Positions 1 through 10,948 of a stretch of DNA of 64,000 bases are shown here, in pieces. The stretch spans positions 2,604,001 through 2,668,000 of the forward strand of contig JAULSR010000004.1 in NCBI GenBank assembly GCA_030512295.1, in the 5' to 3' direction. The notes below the pieces were generated by a model, which had not been told where the DNA came from, made no database searches, and worked only from the letters and a program-made list of their open reading frames with translations. Source of the DNA: Bombardia bombarda (taxonomy: Eukaryota; Ascomycota; Sordariomycetes; Sordariales; Lasiosphaeriaceae). How positions within the stretch are numbered: position 1 is the stretch's first letter; each line of letters opens with the position of its first letter. The position numbers and the translations under genes were made by a program.

Positions 1-610
1 CAGCGAGCGAAGGAAATCAGAGAGGCATCGTTGTCTCCCACCACTCCCGCACGGTTCAAGAGCGTGAAGGAGTAGATAGTGAATATATAGGTTGAACGCA
101 CGCCCGCTGGCATGTTATAGGAAAGACAAGATCTACGGGGTTTGCTACAACACAACACAGGCACAAACGCTGATAGGGAAGGATGGGGAACACGGAGCGG
201 CCGCTGGTTAATGGGAGACAAGAGAAGATACCATGCATTGCGTTTTGGTGTGGCCTAGACTCAGGAGATATTTCTTTACGGCGCGTTATTTTGTATAACT
301 ATTTGCTCATCATCATTACTACCTCCGCTGCGAGCTTATTACCAGTACATACTGCATATCGTAGCAAGATTACTCTGGTCTCTTCAGATATCTCTCGCGT
401 TGTTATCCGCGGCGAGCAAGACAGAATATCAAATGCCTGACTGTACGAAGTAGTTTGGCCTGCATTCACGACATTCCATACCTTTGATACGTGGATTCAT
501 GTATCGTTCCCCCATTATCTCAGTTTTAGCACACTACACCACTGGCACGCTGTGACCAACCATCCATCCAGCCCATCATTACTCGGATACCCCACCCAAC
601 CCGACTCAGC
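1..610. other. Left-edge non-coding stretch
   Basis: No convincing coding region is visible on either strand. The short open frames here have no recognisable motif and no plausible splice continuation. The right part probably holds the 3' untranslated region of the neighbouring minus-strand phosphoesterase gene. Confidence 0.5.
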
Positions 611-2346
611 CTAGTATTCCACCGGGTTCGGCAAGTTCGCAATCACATTCGTCCTCGGCGTATCCAGAATGAGGTGCTCAAACGTCGAGCTCCACGAGAC
701 ACGCGGCGTCAGGGGAGTCAGATTCCACAACTCGGAGAGGAAGTTGAGGATGCTCGTGTGGGTGTACTTCTTATCGTTAGTATTCTATCTTGTTTTACTA
801 CCCTCTAACAACGTGAAAAGAACGCATGTGGCAGAACACTCACAGTATTCCCATTATTACTCCCCACCCCCTCAACCGCACCACTCGCCACCCACGGCGA
901 GATGAGGAACGTCGGCACGCGCACGCCGAGCCGGTCAAACTTGAAGGTGATGGGATTGCCGTCCGGCGCCGTCTCGGTGTATGTGATGCTGTCACCCGCA
1001 GGGACGCCGACTGTGTAATGGTCAGAATGAAGATGATCATGAGCAGGGGGAAGGGGACGGGTGCCTACCAGGGGCGGCACATGGTCCGCAAACCCGCCAT
1101 GCTCGTCAAATGTCAGGATGAACAAGGTATTGTTCCACTGCGGCGAGCTGCGCAGGGCCTGGTAGATGCCCTTAACGAATTTCTCGCCGTTGCTGATGGA
1201 CGAGGCGGGGTGGAAGGACTGGTAGCTGCAGCATTCGGGGTTGATGTAGGTGAATTGTGGCAGTTTGCCAGCCGCGGCGTCAGTGTAGAATTGATTGAGA
1301 CCCTGGAAAAAGTCAGATGTGTCCTGTTCCTGTCTGGAGCCATGGTAGGTTGGTTACCTTGACATTGGTGGTGCTCGCACCGCTGCTCTTAGTCCAGGCG
1401 TAGAAGTCGGCGTCGGGGTTGAAGCCCAATCTGGTGGGGAATCAGCATGTGTCAAGATAGTAAGCACCTACCTGGGCTGGTATCTTTTGAGGGCACAGGA
1501 CCGTGGAGATGAAGCACTCACCCCGCCCCAGTGGTACTATTCTGATAATTAATCCAAGTAATGTTATTCTCGCTCAGCTGCTGAAAAATGCTCTTCTGCG
1601 TCAGCCCGTACACGCCAAAGGCAGCATCATTCTTGCCATGGCCGGCACTCGTGCCAGAGGTAAGATAGGCGCGGTTGGGGTTGGTTGGGCCCGGCACGGC
1701 GGCGAACCACTGGCTGAAGGAGACAAAGTTCTCGGCGAGCGAGTTCATGACTGGGATGTGCGCAGGCGTGTAGTAGTCGATGACCTCGTGTAGTTTGGAT
1801 GACGTCGTGGTCTTGTAAGCGATGGCGTGCTCGTAGACGAAACCATTCATTGTCTGGTACTTGCCCGGGGTGGTGGGATATTTGGCGACGAGAGTCTCGT
1901 TGGGGTGGAAGGTGCCAAAGACTTTGAAGTGTTAGGGCGAGCAGGACGAGATGGAGTGGATGATGCCGAACATACGCTGCATGTTCACACCACTGATGCT
2001 GTGGTTGGGATCTTGGGGATCAACGTTGAGGGCGCTCTCGGCGGCGCAGATTGTCCCCTGAGATGAGTTGGTCGTGTTGCTACATTGTCGTCAGCGAGAT
2101 CAAGCACGGCCAGAAAGAGTGCGAGGAAATAATAGTAACCAACACTGGATTGCAAAACGACGAGCTCAGCTGGATGAAGTTGTTCAGCTTGCTGTTGTAG
2201 GTCAAGCCACCAAGGATGGTGTCATACGACCGGTTTTCCTCAACGAGGACAACAACGTTCTTGATGTTGGACTTCCAAGCAGTGCCAGCGGCAGCCGCCA
2301 GCCCGGCAAAGGTGGCAGCGCCGATAATGAGAGACAGTTGTACCAT
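611..2346 (-). pseudogene. Phosphoesterase / phospholipase C-type secreted enzyme with an in-frame TAA
   Basis: By family this should hydrolyse phosphoester bonds of phospholipids outside the cell (PF04185 phosphoesterase, fungal PLC/acid-phosphatase group). I read five exons: 2346-2146, 2057-1522, 1430-1358, 1302-844 and 766-611, about 475 codons. The start gives a signal peptide (MVQLSLIIGAATFAGLAAAA) followed by the family's N-terminal motif NVVVLVEENRSYD. Exon 4 has TFDEHGGFADHVPP and exon 5 ends WNLTPLTPRVSWSSTFEH, both typical. Two oddities are visible. Codon 1934-1932 is TAA inside a conserved stretch (ISSCSP-stop-HFKVFGTFHP), with the same frame continuing on both sides. In addition, an intron-like segment at about 1066-1009 is 58 nt long, so it keeps frame only if it is retained or uses a weak internal donor. 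It is either a recent pseudogene or carries a sequence error; a CAA to TAA change would explain the stop. Confidence 0.8.
1932..1934 (-). other. In-frame TAA nonsense codon in the phosphoesterase gene
   Basis: Read on the minus strand, the codons TGC TCG CCC TAA CAC TTC AAA GTC run straight through a conserved segment. No intron pair could remove only this codon. Confidence 0.85.
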
Positions 2347-3803
2347 GCTTGATGTCGAGGAGTAGGTGCCAAGTGAAGTGATCGAGCTTGGCTACGACAA
2401 CAGAATTCCCTGGACAGATGGGTCTCCCTTTATGTTCCCTCCTTCCCTCACCCACCTTTCATGTATCGCTCCCACATCTCCATCTTCCACCTGTCGTCAA
2501 TGGGGGGGGGGGGTCGCAGCTCAATGCAAAAACGCCATCGTCTGCCCCAACCTCTGCATCCCACGCGCATCACTGTCGACCACCGATGCGAACAATCAGC
2601 ACGACCCCGCAAGTTCACCAGAACGTGACACCATTCAAAACCTGAAAACTCGCTGGCTACTCTCCCACATGGGAAGCAACGTGCGATCTAAGTGGCCAAT
2701 TGGGTTCAAGCCAATGATCAGCAGCTAAAAAGGTTGATGCGACTGGAGAGGACAAGTACCTACCGTTGCGGGCCGACCTTAGTGGCTGCAGCGTTACATA
2801 CAGCCCACAAGCCCCAAAAGCTTGTCTTGACGCCGAATGAGAGGCTCGTGGACATGCGGGTGTTCAAGGGCGTGCCAAGATGATTGACTGTAGCTGGTCC
2901 ATGGCTGCACGGGCCAGACACCGAGCCTCCAAAATGGCTAAGATGGACGCCATTGTGCAGGGAAGCGTCGGCCTATGGGATGCCTCGGTAGGTTTGTCCA
3001 ACTGCCTTTTTCGGCCCTGTCGTGTCCATCTGCATTGCATTGCTGTGGTGAAGCTGCTGGTTCTGTTAGTATCAAAGCGGGGTCGATAATGAGTACAGTT
3101 GTAGTGAGAGTTAACACTGATAGTACCTAGTAACCCAATTCTGTCACCGAGTTCGTACATGAGTCCTTTTCCCAATGATGAACGTCATAGGAAGAGAATT
3201 GAGGAGGGAAATAGTCAACGAGAAAGCCAACAAGCTGGATAAGTTCTGTTAGTTCGCTGGATGCAACGTTGCTTGCTCGGGCATGCAAAAAACCAAACAA
3301 AGGAAGCATTGTGCATGAAACAAAAGAAGAGCGATGAAATAACAAAGGACATTGACCGGAGCATCAAAGAATACCATTCGACAAGCAGTGCAATCACACC
3401 AAGTCAGGATTTCGAATCAAATTCCCCCGAGGGAGGCCGTAATGACTTGAATCGCCCCCACGACAACTATGGTCCAAGACCGGGTACTGAACCGCCATCG
3501 TGTAGTAGTATAAACCAGCTACTGAGGCCTTGTCTTTCCTTTTCTTGACCCTGAAGAACTTCATTATGTCGGGACCGTGTTATTCATTGCCTGGTAGTCC
3601 GTCTCAAAGTGCTCATGTCTGATTTTTGCTGACGGACAGACTGAGAAAGAGGTCGCAACAATTTCCGAGTAGTGTGAAAGAAAACCTTGTGTGCAGTGCA
3701 GCGGTGGAGTACACCACACTGCTTTTCGACATCATACATGAAGGTTCTGCGGCGGCGCACGCCCAAATAGCTTTCCTACCGAGGTGCCACATCCCGCCGT
3801 CGT
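2347..3803. other. Intergenic, no gene seen; poly-G run
   Basis: This stretch separates two minus-strand genes. It contains a 12-G homopolymer at 2502-2513. None of its short open frames shows a domain, signal peptide or splice continuation. Confidence 0.5.
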
Positions 3804-5074
3804 TTAGCCCATCTTGTACGGGCTGCCAGGAGTGACCGGGGACTCGAGGTCATGAAAGTTGCTGTGATCATCGATTAGGGTTAGTCTTAAAGCCTGAGAG
3901 ATGGCGCAGACTTACTCCAGCGGTAGATGTTCTTCCTCTCCAGACCGACCCTGGCTTTTACCATAAGTGGCCTCCTTCACTTTTCTAAAAAGCGGACGGA
4001 TCGTCACCATACTGGTAGCCGTAATAGCAAGCGAACTTTCAATTGCTGAGCACGAAACAACCACTGGCAATCTGTTGAAATATCTGGCGTTGGGATGTAA
4101 TTTAGGTTGTTCGACGCCTTCAACAATCCGTGCGATAGTCACTATGCCAGCTCTGTTTGCGGAAAGACATCATCAGAATCAAATTTAAAGCTCCAGAGTA
4201 ATAAACGAGAACTTACAGACAGCCCAATCCAATCAGAAAGGCCAGGCCCCTCTTTGTCTCTTTCTTCATCTGCAAATGCCAAACTACCTAAGCTGGCAGG
4301 AGCGAGAAGAGGAGGTCGGTCAAGATGCACACGGCGCTAAAAGTATTCCCAACATAGGACATTGCGTTTTGGCTAAGTACTAGGCGGGAGTTGGGCTTGT
4401 CGTGCTGCCACATTGCATCGATTGGAAGCATTATGACAATGTTCAGAATCGTGAAGATGATAGTAGCGGCCGCGGTGATCGCTATTGAGACCCAGGCCAC
4501 CTGCCTGTGAACTGGGTGGACGACAAGGCGCAGGATGAAGAAGCCCATTGACAGCTTAATAAGTCCATTGCTGAGCGCGTATGCGGGATTGGAAAGAAAC
4601 CAGGCCTGTGATAATATCAGTTTCAGATCCCATAAGACGCGCAGAATTATGGGCCCCTTGACTCTAGAAGTAGGTTGACAAGAGTAATCTCATTTTCCTT
4701 AGATCAAACCGAAAGATGACTCACCAAGTCCGGGGGTGAAAAGGTTCCAATTGTCCAGTGCCAGTCGACAGCGTAGCCGTAGACTACACAGACAAAGCGC
4801 AGCGTGTCGAAAATCTGGATAGCAAACAGATTGGTTATTACTATCACAATGTTGCGTTTCAAGAGGCAGAAAAACTAACAACAGCGAAAAGCATGAACCA
4901 GTCGTCCACACCAAACACCTTGCTAATACAAGCCCTCGTGTAAAACCGCATGACCGCGAAGATAGTTGATACCGTGTAGAAGACGATCAACAGGGCAATC
5001 ACGCCTTTGTAATCCTCGGGGCAATGGTACCTGTCGGCTTCGTTCATTGTTGCTCCAGATTGGTGGCCGTCCAT
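3804..5074 (-). pseudogene. Rhodopsin-domain (Pth11-like) seven-helix membrane protein with an in-frame TAG
   Basis: Proteins of this group are plasma-membrane seven-helix proteins (fungal rhodopsin domain, PF20684; Pth11-like receptors are relatives) thought to sense surfaces or ligands. Five exons fit with correct phases: 5074-4880, 4814-4725, 4605-4217, 4152-3916 and 3861-3804, 323 codons in all. Exon 1 holds helix 1 and the YTRACISKVFGVDDW segment typical of the family. Exon 2 ends GTFSPPDL. Exon 3 holds WFLSNPAYALSNGLIKLSMG and a further helix, then LFSLLPA-stop-VVWHLQMKKETKRGL, a standard loop 5 continuation. The stop at 4290-4288 is TAG in an otherwise unbroken frame. The C-terminal tail is short and hydrophilic (HDLESPVTPGSPYKMG). 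The gene is probably a recent pseudogene or an RNA-editing/readthrough candidate; intron 2 (119 nt) is the least certain boundary. Confidence 0.75.
4288..4290 (-). other. In-frame TAG in the rhodopsin-domain gene
   Basis: Minus-strand codons CTG CCA GCT TAG GTA GTT TGG CAT keep the family sequence on both sides (LLPA before, VVWHLQMKKETK after). CAG to TAG or TGG to TAG would both explain it. Confidence 0.85.
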
Positions 5075-7320
5075 TTTTGCTTCAAGTCGATGATGGGTAT
5101 GCTATTACAAAGGTTAGATCAAAAGAGCTATTACACTCTCTGGGGATTAAGTGTAGCGAAAGAATGTGTCTCGCCAATCTCACCGAAAAGCGACGATGGG
5201 TGATCCAGCGATCGGGTGGTGGCAAGGAGCGATGGATGTCGCTCGCTGCAATTTCTCTGTGGCGGGTTAGCTATCGACCATGCATGGAACATAGAAGAAG
5301 GATAGGAAGAGAAGTAAAAGTAACGATTGACGGACCTACAGGATTGTGGTGAGAAAAACAGACGGCAGGGCGATTGCAAGAATTAAGAGGATGGCAATCG
5401 TGAGAAGTGCGAAAGGAAAGGATGGGAGGGGGCAGCAAGGGCGGGAGCGCGGGATCTTAGTGTCACTAGAGTAACCTCGATCTTATTCTAAAAGTATTTC
5501 CTGGTGGAGAACAACTTGAACTTGAAATTGCCGGTTCTCCCAAGACCCACTGCTGAGCATTGGACGAAGATGCGGGCTGCAGACTCGATGCGCGAGCAAC
5601 GGGTTAGGCCCCAGTCACTGCCCCGAAGCTATCTGAATTCTTATCGTCCACGAGATACCTTAGCAGGTCAGGTCCTTATTGATTACCCAAGGCATATAAC
5701 GGCCGAAGCTTTCTTTTGCACCTTTGGTCGCCACTTGAATGAGAACGGAGTTTGACGATCATCCAGGTACACCCCCCATGCCGAGCTCCGTTGAGAAGAG
5801 GCCAAACGGGCTACAGGCTGCCCGGCATGTAAAAAAAAAATAGCATCAGTCTCGCGGGAATCACCTCCAGCGGCATCTGAGACGCACTCTCTGCACACGC
5901 AAGACAGACCTGATTATCAAAGTGACCAAGGCTATCTATCTATCACAAACACGGGCTCTACCACGATCAAAAAGTAAAAGCAAAGACAGACATATCAACG
6001 TGGAGCACGCAAAACACACTCCCTTGCCCTAGCGCAACGAGATGAACGGGCCCCATCTTAAGCACTGCCTTTGTGACTGGGTAGGTACTTACCCGCCCTG
6101 CTCCTTCCTCGCATCCCAAGGGCAGATTTTGTCCCAAGGAGTGCAGCGAAAAAGCAAAGACCACATAAGTTTGCGTCCTCTCGGGACATTGTAATGCCAA
6201 GGACATGGTGAACGACAAGTGTCAACCAAACTTCTACAAAGATTTGAAGTTTAAGATGAATCAAGGCAGCTAAGATGGAAAACAACCCCAAAGCACCACG
6301 TTCGAGGCAGGCACATATACAAGCACTCAGTACTTTGGGATTAAAATAGGAAAGAGCGAAGGACGAGGGTAAACATTGCCGGAGAGACAAGCGGTCAAGG
6401 AATGGTCTGTGTGGGCTTAGTAAGGAAGTCTGGGGCTGCCCAGTGTCTGGCGAGGATCGTACAAATGGCGAGCGAGACGTCGCCCTTTCCCTCTTGTCTA
6501 ATTTGCTAGTCGACACTCTGCTCAGTTGCTCCGTTGCCATCGTGATCCCCAAGATCGCGTTTTTCCTTGATATTGAAAGAGAGAAGCTCGCGACGTGATG
6601 TCAAAAAGGTCCCTCCGTACTGTAGTATCTCCAAAATTGCACCAAAATGTATCTCCTATAATCATAGACCCATACATACGCGAACTATTTGTGGTGGTGC
6701 GTAAAGTTGGAGGTGATGCGGTACATTGGAATGGAATTGACCATGTACCCTTTTGCTAAAAAATTGACTGGGATTAGGGGTTTGTGTGGGCATTACGGTG
6801 TGGAGGAACCTTCTTGACAGTACGGAGTACGTCGCGAGCCTCTGCTGAGAAAAGGTCGGCCCTTGTTTTTGTGGTCTTCATGAAACATTTGGTAGTAAAC
6901 CGTCTTGATGAGTGGTATCCATTCAGCGATCCAATTTCATTTGCTCTCCCGGAACTACACGATATTAATGGACATACATACCGTTCAGTTTATGTAGGTA
7001 GGTACCACCATATTCATTGCGAAAGTTACAGGGACTTAGATAGATGCAGCCTCCGATCCACTGTATGTCGTTGATCATTTATATTTTCTACTGACCCATT
7101 TGAAAGACACATCCCGTTCCTAGTGAGTTCCGGGGAAGAAGGCAATTATAACATGATCAAATTAGTATTATAATGAAAATCATCATCCTGGCCTGTGTCC
7201 TAGCTCTCTCTCATCACTAGTATAAATTACTGCTAAAATCCAAGAACTCATCGCCACAAGGAAATATCACCCCTCAACAATCACCCTCCCACCTCCCCTA
7301 ACAACCAAGCCAAACCCCCC
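5075..7320. other. Gene-free stretch between two minus-strand genes
   Basis: About 2.2 kb without a supported gene. The longest open frame (6058-6552, minus) has no domain and a composition like translated non-coding DNA. The lower-coordinate part should hold the promoter of the rhodopsin-domain gene. Confidence 0.5.
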
Positions 7321-8403
7321 TCACTTCCCCTCCGCAACCCTCACCACCAACTTCCCCTTATTCCTCCCCGTCTTCAACTTCTCAAACGCCCTCGGCACCT
7401 CCTCCCACTTATAAACCTCCTCCACAACCGGCTTCAGCTGCCCATCCGCCACCCACCCCGCCATCGCCACCAAATCCTCATTCCTATCCACCGGCGTATA
7501 AAACGAATACTTCCTCCCCCCACCCCCCAGCACCCGCGGCAGGAACATCCTCCCCAGCAGACTCTTCGTGTTCGCCAACGTTATCCCGCCGCCAACCTGC
7601 ACAAACACCCCGCCCTCCTTCATCAAGAACCCGTCCGCCGCGCGGTACAGATCCAGCGGCGTGCCGACATTGTCCACGCACAGCTTGTACACCGGCCCTT
7701 TCGCCTTCATCGCCTCAGACACCGACTTCACCTGCTTATAATCGATGATCTCATCCGCGCCGAGCTGCTTGCAGAGCTCCGCCTTCTCGCCGCTGCACGA
7801 CACCGTCACAAAACACCCCAGCGCCTTGGCGATCTGGATGCTGAACGTGCCGGTGCCGCCCGAGCCGCCATTAATAAAAACCTTGTCGCCCGCGCCGGGG
7901 GTGACGTGCGGCGCGATGCTCTGGTAGGCCGTCTTGCCTGCGACGCCGATGGTCGCGGCGGCGTTGGGGTCGACGTCGGGGGCGAGCTTGGCGCAGTTGT
8001 TGGCGGCGGCGATGATGTACTGCGAGAGGGTGCCGGCGGGGGCGGCGAAGAGGTCGATCAAGCCGTAGATGAGGTCGCCTGGCTTGAATGTCTCATTGGC
8101 AGAGGACTTGGAGGGGGAGACGGCGACGACGCGCCCGCAAAAGTCGAGGCCTGGGGTCGAGTGGGAGGAGAGGCGCTTGCGGATGATGGCGGGCATTGCC
8201 TCGGCCAATTTGTAGTCGATTGGGTTGATGGAGGCGCTGATGACGGAGACGAGGACGGAAGGCGTGGCGGAGGGGGTGGTGGGGAGGGAGGGGATGGGGA
8301 TGTCGGTGCGCAGGGTGAGGTTCTTCTCGAGGCCGTTGGTGGTGGAGGTGAAGTGCCAGGCCGACATGGTCCCGGTTGGGACGTTGGCGGTAGTGGTCGC
8401 CAT
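7321..8403 (-). CDS. MDR-superfamily quinone oxidoreductase / zinc-less alcohol dehydrogenase-like reductase
   Basis: Predicted NAD(P)H-dependent reductase of the medium-chain dehydrogenase/reductase superfamily, acting in the cytosol on quinones, enones or similar carbonyls. The 360-residue length is typical. The N-terminal GroES-like part contains VISASINPIDYKLAE and TPGLDFCGRVVAV; the Rossmann part has the nucleotide-binding stretch INGGSGGTGTFSIQIAKALG and the following CSGEKAELCKQLGADEIIDY, as in fungal yeast-ZTA1/RTN4IP1-like members. No structural zinc cysteines are visible. I chose ATG 8403 (MATTTANVP); a second ATG (MSAWHF) lies 12 codons on. The frame stays open upstream to 8742, through four in-frame 15 bp repeats, so a longer N-terminus is possible but looks like 5' leader. 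Single exon. The coding strand is C-rich in its 5' half and G-rich in its 3' half. Confidence 0.9.
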   Translation of the reverse strand: MATTTANVPTGTMSAWHFTSTTNGLEKNLTLRTDIPIPSLPTTPSATPSVLVSVISASINPIDYKLAEAMPAIIRKRLSSHSTPGLDFCGRVVAVSPSKSSANETFKPGDLIYGLIDLFAAPAGTLSQYIIAAANNCAKLAPDVDPNAAATIGVAGKTAYQSIAPHVTPGAGDKVFINGGSGGTGTFSIQIAKALGCFVTVSCSGEKAELCKQLGADEIIDYKQVKSVSEAMKAKGPVYKLCVDNVGTPLDLYRAADGFLMKEGGVFVQVGGGITLANTKSLLGRMFLPRVLGGGGRKYSFYTPVDRNEDLVAMAGWVADGQLKPVVEEVYKWEEVPRAFEKLKTGRNKGKLVVRVAEGK

Positions 8404-8411
8404 GGTTGTGG

Positions 8412-8471
8412 GCGATTGATTGATGTGCGATTGATTGATGTGCGATTGATTGATGGGCGATTGATTGATGG
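8412..8471. repeat. Four tandem copies of a 15 bp unit in the MDR gene 5' leader
   Basis: The unit gcgattgattgatgt/g is repeated four times without gaps directly upstream of the chosen ATG. Because 15 is a multiple of three, each unit would add INQSP or INQSH if translation started upstream. Confidence 0.9.
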
Positions 8472-9508
8472 GCGATGTTATACGATTCGTGGTAGGTGGA
8501 CAAGACCTGGATGTTGTATAGTATGTGATGTAGAACGTCGCGAGTGTAAGTGCTGAATTAATAATAAACTGCGTCAGCAAGTTAACAATAGCTGTCAGGC
8601 TCCGCAGCGGACGAATCAAGTCCCGGTAACAGGTGGAGCAGATGGCATTTTGAAGTAGGTCTGTCCGTCTCCGACAGCAATTATGCGGCGCAGATTTTAC
8701 ACTTGCGCGCGCCGCCGAGGTACCTGATCCCCCAACGTGCAAATGACCGATTGAAGCCCCAACCGTGGACCCAACTGTGGACGCTGAAGACCGAGCGGGA
8801 CCTACGAAGACCCCCGCGATAACGACAGTGGCATGGTGGGCAGATAGATCAATGAAATGCTATGATTGGACAGGTGATGTGGTCACGTCACGTCAGGGCC
8901 GACGACCTGAACATATGCGGGGTAACATATGCGGGGCAGGGTTGAATCTAATCGCCAAGCATTGAACGGTGCGGTGCAACTTCTCACCGTGTTCCTGCAC
9001 AATCGCCAATCGGGCAGTCATCTCTCCCTCCTAATCACTACTTCTCTCAGAAAGCTCAAATCGATGCGCCGCGCCGATTACGTCCAAAATCTCTATTGCC
9101 AATTTGTTTCTTAATAAATTCTTTCCTACTTCATCAATTAAGTAACCTTGATACATTGACCAGTCATTTCTCTCCTACGGTCTTTCCCAAAGAACGCAGC
9201 CGACATGAGCAAGCGACCCGATATCTCAGGCGTGCCGTGTCAGGTGTTCAAAAGAGAGCGACTCAAAGTCAAAAGTCACAGACAAAGTCAAAAGTCACAG
9301 CCGACAATTTTGTAGACATTTCTCCACAATTTCCGTCGATAAATGTCTTTTGTTGTCCCAAACACCAAAGCAGGACCGCATCACCCGCTCAATCCCTCCA
9401 CTTTTCGTCCTCCATCTATCCATCCCTGGTTCCTCCCGCGCACGTCGCTCTTCTCGAAGCCAAGACATACCACACCAATAACCGCACCGTCGCCAGTCCC
9501 ACAACCGT
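8472..9508. other. Intergenic with short tandem duplications
   Basis: No gene is seen. The region holds the promoter of the MDR gene. It contains two copies of aacatatgcgggg near 8920-8940 and two copies of caaagtcaaaagtcacag near 9262-9300. Confidence 0.5.
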
Positions 9509-9831
9509 CTAGAACGGACCGGGGTCGCAGTTGGGGACGTACTTCGCCTCTAGAAACTGATCAGCATCGTCGCTGCTCTCATGCATGGACACACTGGCAC
9601 AGGACGGGGCGCTTGAGGCCACAGAGAGTCACAGACTGAGCACTCACTACAAGCGGCCTGGCAGACGCCATCGCACGCATTTGGATCCGGGTCATTGATG
9701 CATGTCTTGTACAGGCAGTCGTTGCAGCAATCCCAGAAGGCGGCGGGGACAACCTTGCACGGCGGCTGGGTGTCGGCGGCGACGAAGCCAAAGGCCGCGA
9801 CGAAGAGGGTGGCGATGAGCGTGAGTTGCAT
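9509..9831 (-). CDS. Small secreted cysteine-rich protein
   Basis: The function is not recognised. Two exons (9831-9648 and 9549-9509; GTGAGT donor, TTTCTAG acceptor) give 74 residues. The first 19 residues form a clear signal peptide (MQLTLIATLFVAAFGFVAA). The mature part of about 55 residues has nine cysteines, including a DCC pair, spaced as PPC, DCC, NDC, KTC, NAC, GVC, AAC and PNC, which suggests a disulphide-stabilised extracellular protein. Without splicing the frame would run on into SECSVCDSLWPQ and stop later; the spliced ending YVPNCDPGPF fits the donor and acceptor better. A TATA-like box lies about 150 bp upstream. An effector or antimicrobial-type role is possible but not shown by the sequence. 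Confidence 0.75.
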
Positions 9832-9981
9832 CTTGACCGGTTGATGGATGGTCTTGATGTTGCTGATTGTTTGAGAATTGATGAGGGAGATCTGGCCTGT
9901 GGAAGAAGAAGAAGATGTGTGATGATGATGGTGATGAGAGAAGGGAGAGTGTTGGCATGGATCAGGGCGAGGGACGAGATG

Positions 9982-9988
9982 TTATATA
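9982..9988 (-). promoter_or_regulatory. TATA-like box upstream of the cysteine-rich protein gene
   Basis: The minus strand reads CCTATATAACATC about 150 bp upstream of the ATG at 9831, which leaves room for a leader of roughly 120 nt. Confidence 0.45.
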
Positions 9989-10948
9989 GGCTTTGACATT
10001 CCTCTGTCCTCGTTCACCGCCTGCGCTCGCGCTCGCTCTCGCCCCTCGTCCCAACTCGACATTGGAACGCTGGCTTATTGCACAACCCCTCGAGCCTTAA
10101 CCGATATCTGACTCAGAGAGCCAAATCTCATGATAGCTCTTTGATCTCGACAAAGCACCATGCCACGCGCAGGTTAGAGGGCGCAGCAAGCGAGGGCTCA
10201 ATCCGCGCGTAAAGGCAGACACGGCATACCGAGAACGTTGAAACTCTGGTAGTCTCGACGGTCGCAGTCCGATGCTGGTGTTGATATATCAATGTGCTGT
10301 CTCGATGTTCAGGCAACGGATGACGCCAGTCTGGGTGTGCAGCTACAAACGCAGCACCCAGTCGAGCGCCTTAGCTCCGCAGCGACGAGAAGGAAGCTAT
10401 ATGCCCTTTGACGGCTCGCATGCACACATTGCAGTACAATAGGTGCTAGCAATGCAGGCAAACCGACTACGACATGCTTCTTGCTTCAATATTTCAGACC
10501 ACGTAGGGCTGTCGCGCGGCAACCCCCGTTACTTCTGAGTCATGCTCATGTCCTCGGGCAGCTAATGCAACGTTAACGTCAAACTGCAAAACATCCCATA
10601 GCAGCAACAGCGGTCCCCAGACGACGAGCCATTTGTTTGCCGCGGCGTGTGTCGATGCTGGAGTTGACGTCGTTGCCCTGGGCAGAATCTCTGTTCATGT
10701 CCAGGCAGCGCAACTACATGTAAGCCAACTGGGACATCTTATTCCTCACTGGGGAAACACATCACTCTCTCACAGCCTTTTGCGGGGTAGCGTTGGCCCA
10801 ATTGTCTTACTAGTACACCAAATATCTTGCAACTATACATTGGAGATATTTACAGAGTTGCTCCTCCCCTCCCAAGCATCACCGTACCCCAACATAGAAT
10901 CCAAGTCCGCAATCAAGTGTCACGGAACTACCATCACCACCACACGAC
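9989..10948. other. Intergenic, nothing recognised
   Basis: No supported gene lies between the cysteine-rich protein gene and the 3' end of the esterase. The open frames are short and featureless. Confidence 0.5.

Noticed and set aside
6058..6552. Minus-strand frame of 164 codons
   Set aside because: No recognisable motif. Codon use resembles non-coding DNA and no neighbouring exon continues it.
7906..8556. Plus-strand 216-codon frame opposite the MDR gene
   Set aside because: A Gly/Glu/Asp-rich shadow of the C-rich coding strand of a clearly real minus-strand gene.
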